Origin: Chloroflexota bacterium
GTDB lineage: Bacteria > Chloroflexota > Anaerolineae > Aggregatilineales > J027
Direction of reading: 5' to 3'
NCBI GenBank assembly: GCA_022616515.1
Contig: JAKEEQ010000478.1
Span: 1-39,974, forward strand
Length of the DNA: 39,974 bases
This document shows positions 10,001 to 17,200 of the stretch, one piece after another (position 1 is the first letter of the stretch; every line of letters begins with the position of its first letter). The notes beneath the pieces are model-generated. The model worked only from the letters and a program-made list of their open reading frames with translations, was not told the DNA's origin and did not search any database. The translations under genes were made by a program, and so were the position numbers.

Positions 10001-10768
10001 GATGTGATCCCAGTGAGTGGTGCGGATGATGTGGGGATTATTGAGACGTCTGGCGACACCAATCTCATGCTCGAAGCGTTTGATACGCTTCGGATTATCA
10101 CTCACCTCACGCTTCAAAATCTTAATGGCAACATCAAAGGTACCGCCACAGGGCAGCGGATCAGTGGCTTGCCAGACTTCGCCGTTGCCACCCTGCCCCA
10201 ACTTCCTGACAAAGGTATAGCGCCCGGCGAGCACTTCACCCACACGCGGCTCAAAATCGCTCTCATCGCCACCGGCCTCCTTGAATTGTTGGACACACTC
10301 ATCCGCGCTCAGGGCCAGCAGGACCTTCTTCTCAAGATCGTCAATGGAGTCGAAAAACACGATCTTGTCTTCAAGCACTTCCTTGCGAAAGGCGGTGAGT
10401 TCGTCATAAACCAGTTCCGGCCTGAATCTGTCATCCAACAAGAAGACCAGCACACACGCCTGACCGCGTGCAGATCGTTCTTTGGCCCGGCGGTATTCCA
10501 GGTGAGTCATGGACAGGCCATCGGGATTGCGTGGATCGTCGGGTTTATACCCATAGCGAAAACCGAGCAGCAAAACATAGATTTCTGCCTCATTAACGAG
10601 ATCCAAGGAGTAACTCAGGCCATCTTTGCTCATGGCTGAGTCGTTGTCCATCATACGCGGCACCATCTGCAAAGAGGAGATGATGCTGCTCAAGCGCTTA
10701 CGGTGCTCGCCAAGATCGTTGGTGGTGCTGCTGACCATGACATCAATACGAGGTTTCTTCGAGGACAT
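7001..10768 (-). CDS. DUF4062 / Ser-Thr kinase / NACHT / FGE-fold multidomain protein
   Basis: A 1255-residue cytoplasmic protein with four parts. (1) Residues 1-165 are DUF4062-like (VMVSSTTNDLGEHR; LLLGFRYG). (2) A Hanks-type kinase spans about 184-450, with glycine loop GQGGNGEV, Lys216 in VAIKIL, HRD at 307-309, DFG at 326-328 and APE at 353-355, so it looks active. (3) A NACHT/STAND ATPase has Walker A GEPGSGKT at 563-570, Walker B LVLICDALNE and a helical arm. (4) A formylglycine-generating-enzyme/C-type-lectin-like fold fills the last ~230 residues (RLPTEFEWEKAARG, GNVWEWC, LRGSSW, IGFRCAR). The Cys pair used by true FGE enzymes is not visible, so this end is likely a binding module. 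Start: ATG 10768, giving the usual short lead into DUF4062; GAAAGG lies rather far upstream. Inference: ligand-sensing signalling or defence protein. Confidence 0.85.
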   Translation of the reverse strand: MSSKKPRIDVMVSSTTNDLGEHRKRLSSIISSLQMVPRMMDNDSAMSKDGLSYSLDLVNEAEIYVLLLGFRYGYKPDDPRNPDGLSMTHLEYRRAKERSARGQACVLVFLLDDRFRPELVYDELTAFRKEVLEDKIVFFDSIDDLEKKVLLALSADECVQQFKEAGGDESDFEPRVGEVLAGRYTFVRKLGQGGNGEVWQATDPLPCGGTFDVAIKILKREVSDNPKRIKRFEHEIGVARRLNNPHIIRTTHWDHIGAQFYAVMDYVKGETLRDFMQGRVFSDKETVHYLQQIAEALHFAHQQGIVHRDVKPENILMREGNLYLGDFGLAVSPEEDMSLTDSGEWVGTKKYMAPEQWYNQPVSPQTDVYALAIIAYEMLTGEFPYDASSHARLLQQHMDDLLPAHPTLPDEILSILHRATAKKADERYPTASDFITDLVHWRADPENVATKINKYLDDLRIRRKLVVFEKLFVDLEGDIRSVFQPKSREAPEDVYDDPFLTEFEDVIDQFLVELDADLHQPTRSDPTDIENMRLLRQPETSEPSYVEDILETLTHSQRVVLVGEPGSGKTFTLERLAMHYINRYADLQRVPVYVPLNAFKGDVSFEAYIRQQMRELAPYYTQLLKDERLVLICDALNEMPRVSTTEDQRELLPDVRDTLAEVPLFVVSCRIRDYDNDLDSLKLERLEVRDLELPAIREFVRRYKQLLKYDDEELWQRMGGSQELMKFWQVVQAESEPQRFWKQDTKFSYSTGDWSGRRAWQLMWEGAKLIPLARNPYLARVICTLHQKEQMPDNRAELYMAFVSDLYEREKEHAEKRGQPFPDFDELKNFLTGLARQMQTATTTVLKIGDVSDDGLMQAGLDASILVLNGDDIRFAHQLLQEYFSAETLAVQMYAGEDPTSVIGETWWDLSTWRETALMLAEFTKDVEGVARWLGQASPELGTQTLQRIRDDATLETISENTRTVLIQSAQTKTGEKNPVGRAAAYRVLGLFDADDRPGLGLNVDGLPDFGWVRIPNEKKKWIYQGVEHDPLPAFYLTRYPVTYRQFQAFLDADDGYDNPDIDWLAGMAADEADKVRENQYFKYWNHPRESVNWYQAMAFCRWLSWKLSGEGAAIPALADVQNWGVRLPTEFEWEKAARGLTGLKFPYGNTFDPTVSNTPETGINQTSAPGIFPAGKSPYGIMDMSGNVWEWCLTDYENPQVVISDENFSTYVRRMLRGSSWDDTGTDIFRASDRPGFYPFSRSHDIGFRCARSY

Positions 10769-11147
10769 TGTTTAAAGCGATACCTTTCAAGAAGTTTATT
10801 TTTCGTGCCATTTGTGTTCGATTGCTCAGAACTGCTTTGGCTGCTGTACTAATGTTCGGGCAGGTCTAGTTGCACCCAAGTATACTCAGTGCCGTTTACT
10901 TCTGCTAACACAAACAGCGCCAACCTATAAATCGATTCTTCTCGCTCGAAAAACCGACCATTCTGTCCAAACCAACCACACCCACCACTCACGAGACCTG
11001 GTTATCTTGCCATGCCCCATCCCTAAATGGCAGTTGCTGAGATTTAATCTTCATTATACGCGCACAAAAACCTACCACCCACATTGACCTATCTCATCCT
11101 ACGCTCTAACCAGTAAGTTTTTACCATCCTACACAGGAGTTTTCGCC
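10769..11147. other. Divergent intergenic region between the kinase/NACHT gene and the relaxase cluster
   Basis: A 379-base gap, AT-richer than its surroundings. It holds the shared transfer motif at 11063-11083 for the plus-strand cluster. A TATAAT in minus orientation (11052-11057) could be a -10 element for the minus-strand gene, but its -35 is poor and the leader would be about 285 bases. The open frame at 10812-11087 has no ribosome site and reads as biased Thr/His/Cys sequence, so I do not call it a gene. Confidence 0.5.
11063..11083 (+). promoter_or_regulatory. Shared transfer-regulon motif, copy A
   Basis: CACAAAAACCTAC-N2-CCCACA, 64 bases before the ATG at 11148. The same 19 of 21 bases recur on the minus strand at 26217-26237, 72 bases before the first gene of the VirB operon. 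Same orientation relative to the gene and similar spacing argue for a promoter element or activator site. Confidence 0.55.
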
Positions 11148-11474
11148 ATGCGCTTCAAATTGTCCAGCAAATTTGTCTTGTTGTTGTTCGCCTGTTTGCT
11201 GTTGACGACGATTCCATTTTTGTTCGGTGTGCTTAATCAGCCTGACAAGGAACCAGCACCGGCTGTTCAGGAGACTATTCCAGTCACCGCCACCGAGCAT
11301 TACACCCCACCTGCTCCTATTATTATCGAAGTGGGGACTGTCGAGGCCACTGAGATCGTGGATACGGAAGGAACCTCTGTCGCATCAACGCTGGTCATTG
11401 AGGCCACCTGGACTCGTCAGGCCATGTTGTCCGCAACTCAAACGATGTATTCCACGTTGGTCCCTCATGATTAA
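11148..11474 (+). CDS. Small membrane-anchored or secreted protein
   Basis: The 108-residue protein starts at an ATG with AGGAG nine bases upstream. The N-terminus is a basic stretch (MRFKLSSK) followed by a strong hydrophobic helix (about residues 9-29), which is either an uncleaved anchor or a signal peptide. No lipobox Cys is correctly placed. The remainder is Thr/Pro/Glu-rich and probably extracytoplasmic and disordered. It is the first gene before the RHH/relaxase pair and follows the shared transfer motif, so it may belong to the transfer regulon. No known family is recognised. Confidence 0.7.
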   Translation: MRFKLSSKFVLLLFACLLLTTIPFLFGVLNQPDKEPAPAVQETIPVTATEHYTPPAPIIIEVGTVEATEIVDTEGTSVASTLVIEATWTRQAMLSATQTMYSTLVPHD

Positions 11475-11764
11475 GCGAATCTGGTTGCGTCACCCGACCT
11501 ATGCCCGCTGCGCGGCTGCCGCCAGAATGGCGAACATCACACTTGCTCCAAGGGGGGCGGCAGTAGGTCGCCAGCTAAACGCTGGCTCCGCGCTGGCGCG
11601 AGGAGAGGTGACGACGGCCCGTGGTGCCGCCGCCACCGGTCGCTGCCCGCATCGACCAAACCGGACACCCCGTCATCACGGGGTGTCGTGCCGCCTCCGG
11701 CCCCAAAATGGCGTCCCTGCCACCATTTTGTCAGCCATTCGTCTACTCACTGAAAGGAGCCAGA
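11475..11764. other. Hairpin-rich GC-rich region, candidate origin of transfer
   Basis: This 290-base non-coding gap lies directly before the RHH and relaxase genes, where an oriT is often found. It contains CCAGC/GCTGG and CGCCAGC/GCTGGCG inverted repeats around 11569-11600. A perfect 10-base stem GACACCCCGT/ACGGGGTGTC with a 4-base loop lies at 11664-11687, and a CAAAATGG/CCATTTTG hairpin at 11704-11730. No known nic consensus was recognised. Frames crossing this stretch (11227-11793, and the upstream extension of the RHH gene) read as low-complexity and are rejected. Confidence 0.35.
11664..11687. repeat. Perfect 10-base inverted repeat, 4-base loop
   Basis: GACACCCCGT-CATC-ACGGGGTGTC. 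It is a very stable hairpin on either strand and lacks a following T-run on the plus strand, so it is not an obvious terminator. It may be an oriT stem or an element of the RHH-gene leader. Confidence 0.75.
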
Positions 11765-12205
11765 ATGTCACCCGAAAATCGCCAGAAATCTGAGCGGATT
11801 ATGGCCTGGATTTCGCCCGAACTTAAAGACCACCTCGATCAAGTCATCAGCCAACGGCGCAAGAAAAATCCGCGTTACCGGATGTCGGATTTGATCCGCG
11901 AGGCCGTACGCCATGTGATCGATAACGACTCACAAATCATGGGCAGCAAAGCCCATCAGGTGCGCACCTTCCAGCGGCAGGCGGATCGTCTCGCGGCAAA
12001 TATTCAGACCGCTGAGCAAACCGTTGCCCTGCTGCAAAACGTGAATCTGCAACTCCTTGCAATCGTGTCTGCCCTGAGTCTCAAACAACAGGGGCGTGAC
12101 ATTGAGCCACAGCAGCTCATTGACCTTGCCATTAAGTCCGCGCAGGGTGACAAGGCACGCCAAACACTACAACATCTCAAGTCAATGACGACCAAGGACA
12201 AATAG
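11765..12205 (+). CDS. Ribbon-helix-helix relaxosome accessory protein (MobC/TraY-like)
   Basis: The protein has 146 residues from ATG 11765, which follows GAAAGGAG at a good distance. The first ~55 residues fit a ribbon-helix-helix DNA-binding domain: a strand (RIMAWISPEL), then helix LKDHLDQVISQ, then a second helix SDLIREAVRHVID. The rest is a helical, coiled-coil-like tail (QADRLAANIQTAEQTVALLQNVN). Position three bases before a relaxase supports a role in binding oriT and recruiting the relaxase, as MobC/TraY-type proteins do. A longer in-frame start at 11621 would run through the hairpin region and is not favoured. Confidence 0.75.
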   Translation: MSPENRQKSERIMAWISPELKDHLDQVISQRRKKNPRYRMSDLIREAVRHVIDNDSQIMGSKAHQVRTFQRQADRLAANIQTAEQTVALLQNVNLQLLAIVSALSLKQQGRDIEPQQLIDLAIKSAQGDKARQTLQHLKSMTTKDK

Positions 12206-12208
12206 CTG

Positions 12209-12817
12209 TTGCCTGATCAGACGCTGATCATCACCAATCTGGCCTTCAAAAGCCCTAAACGCTGGCAGCGTGGTCAGGGAAACCGGGGTCTACAAGCCAC
12301 CCTCAAATATATCCAATTTCGCGATGATCGTGAGACGGCAGCCCCACCCGATAAGGGAGATCGCTGGGTAGACTGTGGGCTGGGCGATAACTACCGTTCC
12401 ATTTTCCAGCAGTGCAAAGCGTTGAAGACCGACAAAGTATTGGCCTGGACCTGGGTCATCAGCCCGGAACCATCGGTGATGAACTTGTTGCCCGCCGAGA
12501 AGCGTGTCGAGTTGATGAAATCACTGACGGAGACGATTGTGGATCGTTACCATGATGAGCGCGGCTTCGAGCCAAACTACAGTTATGTGGTCCATGATGC
12601 TCTGACGACCGATGGACGACCGCATACCCACAGCCATGTTATCCTGCCGGGCACGGTGCAGGAGCATCTGGGCGGGCAGACGCCGTTTGTGAATTATGCC
12701 AGTCGCGGTCATCTGCAACTGCTCGATAACATCGCCCATCAGGAGTTGGAGAGATTGCTGGAGCGGGAAGTAGGGCGGGAGTGGCGACACAATCCTGAAT
12801 TCAATATCAACCCGTAA
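12209..12817 (+). CDS. Putative compact conjugative relaxase (HxHxH)
   Basis: A 202-residue protein with a TTG start three bases after the RHH stop, so it is probably translationally coupled; no closer ATG fits the conserved N-terminus. The central motif GRPHTHSHVILPG gives a His cluster at 139, 141 and 143, typical of the metal-binding triad of HUH relaxases. An upstream VVHD His lies at 129. Tyr34 in TLKYIQFRDD is the best candidate nicking tyrosine. The enzyme would nick one strand at oriT and stay covalently attached for transfer. It is much shorter than MOBP or MOBF proteins and lacks a helicase or primase end. The relaxase call is from motif and neighbours; the exact MOB class is not clear. 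Confidence 0.68.
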   Translation: MPDQTLIITNLAFKSPKRWQRGQGNRGLQATLKYIQFRDDRETAAPPDKGDRWVDCGLGDNYRSIFQQCKALKTDKVLAWTWVISPEPSVMNLLPAEKRVELMKSLTETIVDRYHDERGFEPNYSYVVHDALTTDGRPHTHSHVILPGTVQEHLGGQTPFVNYASRGHLQLLDNIAHQELERLLEREVGREWRHNPEFNINP

Positions 12818-12852
12818 CAACGACCCTTTGCTTGCCAGATCAATATTGCATG

Positions 12853-12906
12853 CCCCTTTGGTGACCCCTCGAAATTCGGGTAGAATTGGAGGGGTTACCA
12901 AAGGGG
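12853..12906. repeat. 18-base inverted repeat over a promoter and ribosome site
   Basis: Arms CCCCTTTGGTGACCCCTC (12853-12870) and GAGGGGTTACCAAAGGGG (12889-12906) differ at one position, which is a G-U pair in RNA. The loop is 18 bases. The right arm contains the AGGGG ribosome site of the gene at 12913. Confidence 0.9.
12858..12886 (+). promoter_or_regulatory. Candidate promoter of the CoiA/GIY-YIG/HTH gene
   Basis: TTGGTG (12858-12863), a 17-base gap, then TAGAAT (12881-12886). The -35 box lies in the left arm and the -10 box in the loop of the 18-base inverted repeat, so a protein bound to the repeat would cover the promoter. Confidence 0.5.
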
Positions 12907-12912
12907 TGTTAA

Positions 12913-14142
12913 ATGTCTGATATATCTTTGCCCTATGGCATTGATGCCGCTGGGCGTTATGTACACATCTCCCAAGTCAACCGCGGGACCACTGATTTGC
13001 GTTGCCCGTACTGTGAAGGACTCCTGACGGCGCGAAAGGGCAGGCAGCTTGCCCACCATTTCGCACATACCGTTGAGACGTGTCTGGGGGTTAGCAGCCG
13101 CGAATTCGATGATTTGATGGTTCCTCACTATGACCGGTTCAACCTGTATATTGATGCCAGGGCATGGGGTGAATTACAGGCGTGGCATGACACGGATGGC
13201 AGAGATGGTATTCCTCGTATTTTAATGGACCATGACCCTCAATTATTGATGGAAGGCTATGGACGCCGCGCCTACCAGCTTACGCATGAGGGTAAAATAC
13301 CATTTGGCGAAGCAACGCTCAGCAAGTTTGCTGAGTTTCAAAACGATAGCGTTCATACCCGCCACCGAAATCTGAGTGAAACGGTGTCACGGGCTTACGA
13401 TGGTTATGGCAGAGTCGCACAACCAGTCATGTCTGCTTATCACCAGGCACTCGTTGACCTCAACATCTACCGTGCTCAGGTCGCCCGCCTTTTTGGACTA
13501 CATCTGTATCTGCTGGAGATTACGCATGATGCGGGCGTGCTGTACAAGATTGGCGTGACAGCCAGAGAGACAGACGTCCGCATTGCCGAAATTAGACGCG
13601 ATCTGGCTCCTTTCTTCAATTTCACAGAACTAAAGGTTGACCGGCTGTGCAAAAACAGGGGTGCTGTCGAGCGGTACGCGCTGCATCGCTATCGTGAGTA
13701 CAGCACCGGGGTAGGTGATCTAACCGAATACTTCATGTTCGATAAGCAAACCCTGCGCAACGTCAGGCGAGATTTTACCGCTCTGGGGGATTTGCATTAT
13801 GAAAAGGACGACCACCTTTTTTCATCCACCCGATTGAAAGGCAGATATACGATCTCTGGTCTGATCGCCGAGATTCTCGCCGGGGAGTCGTCTTACATCG
13901 AGGTTGTCACTCGCCGGGACATCCTCCAGAAGCGTCATGCGGAAGCGACAAAGGCCGGGATGGAAGAAGCCAAACAGCGTGGTATCCATGTTGGCAGACC
14001 CGCCGAGTCAGACCGAGAGGTGCTGGATAAATATCCTGAGATTGTTGAAGCGTTAAGTATGGGGCAGGCTATCAAGCAAATCGCCAGAGAGCATAACATT
14101 TCACGCAATACTGTGCGTAAGGTGCGCGATGCCATGAAGTGA
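12913..14142 (+). CDS. CoiA-like zinc domain / GIY-YIG-like nuclease / resolvase-type HTH fusion
   Basis: A 409-residue protein with three recognisable parts. Residues ~25-55 hold CPYC...ARKGRQLAHHFAH, the pattern of CoiA-like competence/nuclease N-termini. Residues ~195-280 (LYLLEITHDAGVLYKIGVTAR...RYALHRYRE...TEYF) match the T5orf172/GIY-YIG-like nuclease pattern, with YKIG as the second half-motif and Glu in the RGAVERYALHRY helix. Residues ~335-409 (RHAEATKAGMEEAKQRGIHVGRP...IKQIAREHNISRNTVRKVRDAMK) resemble the C-terminal linker and helix-turn-helix of serine resolvases, without the catalytic domain. ATG 12913 has AGGGG eight bases upstream, inside a long inverted repeat. It may be a site-directed nuclease regulated by its own HTH, which is inference. 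Confidence 0.7.
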   Translation: MSDISLPYGIDAAGRYVHISQVNRGTTDLRCPYCEGLLTARKGRQLAHHFAHTVETCLGVSSREFDDLMVPHYDRFNLYIDARAWGELQAWHDTDGRDGIPRILMDHDPQLLMEGYGRRAYQLTHEGKIPFGEATLSKFAEFQNDSVHTRHRNLSETVSRAYDGYGRVAQPVMSAYHQALVDLNIYRAQVARLFGLHLYLLEITHDAGVLYKIGVTARETDVRIAEIRRDLAPFFNFTELKVDRLCKNRGAVERYALHRYREYSTGVGDLTEYFMFDKQTLRNVRRDFTALGDLHYEKDDHLFSSTRLKGRYTISGLIAEILAGESSYIEVVTRRDILQKRHAEATKAGMEEAKQRGIHVGRPAESDREVLDKYPEIVEALSMGQAIKQIAREHNISRNTVRKVRDAMK

Positions 14143-14294
14143 TGCATGGTGAGCTGGAGCACCAATGCTTATCTTACTTGCCGTTGAACGATATCAATAT
14201 CGTCTAGCATTTAGATTTATCTAGCCAGTGTTATTAATCGCTGGCATTGTGGTTATCTTCCATCAATCGTTGGTGTGATGGCTGTCCTGCATCC

Positions 14295-17200
14295 TCATTC
14301 GGAAGCAAACTGTGGACAGGTCGGCTCATCATCAGGAATGCCGTACTGTTGGCGTTCTGCTTCGGTAAAATCCCGGAAAACCCGTGTACAAGCGTAGGTA
14401 ATAAAATCATGGTAGTCGGTATCCCACAGGCGGGCGGTCCCATCTCCACTCCCTGTTAGCACGTAGCGTCCGTCGGGACTGAAGGCCACGCTCGACACCC
14501 AATCCGTATGCCCTGTGAACTGGCGGAGTTCTTCGCCCGTCTTAACATTCCACAGGCGGGCGGTCCCATCCTCATTACCTGTCAGCAAATACCGCCCATC
14601 GGAGCTGAAGGCGACGCTAGTTGCGGGATCTGTATGTCCGACGAACCTTTGGAACTCTTCGCCTGTCACGACATCCCTCAGGAGGGCAGTGGCATCATGA
14701 CTACCGATCAGTACATACTGTCCATCCGGGCTGAAAACTACCCTGAACGCAGGACCGCCGAACTGGCGGAGTTCCTCACCTGTCTCAACATCCCACAGGC
14801 GGGCGGTCCAATCCGTACCTCCTGTCAGCACATATTGTCCATCCGGGCTGAAGGCCACACTGGTTACAGGGTCTGTATGTGGGATGAACTGGCGGAGTTC
14901 CTTGCCTGTCTCAACATCCCACAGCCGCGCGGTGCTATCATCACTACCCGTCAGCACATAGCGCCTATCGGGACTGAAGGCTACGCTTCTCACCCAACTG
15001 GTATGCCCGGTGAACTGGCGCAGTTCCTGACCTGTCGCCGCATCCCACAGGCGGGCAGTGGTATCCCAACTGCCTGTTAGCACATAGCGTCCATCCGGGC
15101 TGAAGGCCACGCTCGTCACCTCATACGTATGCCCGGTGAACTGCCGCAGTTCCTCACCGGTTGCAGCATCCCATAGGCGGGCGGTGCTATCATAACTGCC
15201 CGTCAGCACAGTGCGCCCATCGTGGCTGAAGGCGACGCTTTGCACATCATCCGCGTGCTCGGTGAACCGACGCAGTTCTTCAGATGTTTCGACATCCCAC
15301 AGGCGGACGGTACCATCCCCACTACCTGTCAGCACGTAGTGTCCATTGGGACTGAAGGCGACACTGTACACACCAGCAGTATGTCCGGTGAACTGACGGA
15401 CTTCCTCACCTGTCTCGACATCCCACAGCCGAGCGGTGGCATCCTGACCACCTGATAACTCCCCGCTACCCGTCAGCACGTACCGCCCCTCCGGGCTGAA
15501 GGCCACGCTGGTTATAGGGTCCGTATGCCCGACGAACTGATGCAGTTCCTCGCCTGTCTCGGCATCCCACAGCCAAGCGTTGCCATCGCTGGTGCCTGTC
15601 AGCACATACCGTCCATCAGGACTGAAGACAACGCTAGTTACCCACCAATGCGTGTATCCGCCGAACTGGCGCAGTTGCACACGTTTCTCGACATCCCAAA
15701 GCCGGGTGGCGTTATCCCAACTGCCAGTCAGTACGTACCGCCCATCTGAACTGAAAGCCACGCTGGTTACTGCTAAATAATGCCCTAAAAACTGACGCAG
15801 TTCCTCACCTGTCTCGACATCCCATAATCGAGCAGTGTTATCAAGTTCAACCGATCTAGTTGACATATTGCCACCGCCGGTCAGGACAAACCGTCCGTCG
15901 GGACTGAAGGCGACGCTGGTCACCACATCGGTATGCCCGATAAACTGACGCAGTTCCTCGCCTGTCTCGACATCCCATAGGCGGGCGGTGCTATCCCAAC
16001 TTCCGGTCAGGACAAACCGTCCGTCGGGACTGAAGGCGACGCTGGTCACCACATCGGTATGCCCGATAAACTGACGCAGTTCCTCGCCTGTCTTGACATC
16101 CCACAGGCGGGCGGTGTAATGACTGCCCGTCAGCATATAACGCCCATCAATGCTAAAATCCACGCTCAACACCGAACCTATATTCCTTAAAATCTGGCGC
16201 GTATATGACCGATCCATTGCCCATACTAAAGCAGTATCGGCTTGGGTAGTGTAAGCGGTCTTCAACGCCCGAATCGCCAGCAGAGCAGCAGTTTCGACGT
16301 TCCCCGCTGGCTCATTCAAGATATTGCTAGCCAGCGCCGCTAATCGTAGCGATTCGATTTTGGCTTCGCCTTCAACAACCTCCTGTTGCACAAGAGCTAA
16401 CTCAGCCTGCTCTGTACCAATCTGCTCAGCTACCACAGTCAAAGTCACTGGAATTGGTGTCAAAGTCAGGGGAATCGGAGTTAATGTTTCCTGCGCCGCC
16501 ACTGCCTGAGTATTGGCAGCTTCGACCCGAAGTTGCGAATCAGCAATCTGTGTTTCCCCGGCGGCTAAGGTTGCCCCAACAGGTGTCAGCGTACTAGGAA
16601 TCGGGGTCAGGGTTTCCCCTGCTTCGAAAACCTGTGTATTGGCCTGATTCGCCGCTCGATTTGCCTCATTGCGTTCCTGATTGGCATCGGTTGCAAGAAC
16701 TCCAGCAAAGATCGCGGCAGCAATCGCCATCACCACAAAGATTGCCAAGCCTGCCGAGGCGCGTTGAAAGGTGCGGATGCGTTTTTCGCGGGCGAGTTCC
16801 TGTGCTTTGCGGGTCTCTTCGGCCTGGCGGCTGGACAAGATGTAAGTACGGTGGAGTTCTGTTGGTTGCGGGTCTTTCTGTTCCTGATCGGCGGTCTGCA
16901 ACCACTGCTCGGCAAAGGCCAGATCATCGCCACCCATCAGAAAGCTGGGGTTCTGACCACTGCGCTCCCACTCCAGCGCACGAATCTGATAGCGGGTATG
17001 GGCTTTGATGTGTGGCTGGTCTTCTTCGAGCGCCTTGAGTAAAGCATTAAATTCTTTTTTAAACTTTGGATCATCATCAAAGAAAATCCAGTTCAGTTGG
17101 CGGATATGCTCCCAGTTGTCGCGGGCCATCTGCTCATAGGGCGAATCCATCCACCGCCCCTTAACCCGCATTTCAACATCATCTTCAATGCGCTGGCGAA

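Noticed and set aside
9848-10639. 263-residue open frame on the plus strand.
   Set aside because: It lies fully antisense to the kinase region, lacks a ribosome site, and mirrors codon structure of the real gene.
10812-11087. 91-residue plus-strand frame in the divergent intergenic region.
   Set aside because: No ribosome site, low-complexity Thr/His content, and it overlaps the conserved transfer motif.
11227-11793. 188-residue plus-strand frame through the hairpin region.
   Set aside because: Biased Arg/Pro/Cys composition, no ribosome site, overlaps two better genes.
14508-15080. Repeat-rich plus-strand frames with periodic Cys and Pro motifs opposite the WD40 gene.
   Set aside because: They are antisense shadows of the WD40 blades. 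The periodicity follows the 126-base blade repeat.
14515-16145. CRISPR-like periodicity.
   Set aside because: The regular spacing comes from coding WD40 repeats with degenerate sequence. There are no short identical repeats with unique spacers.
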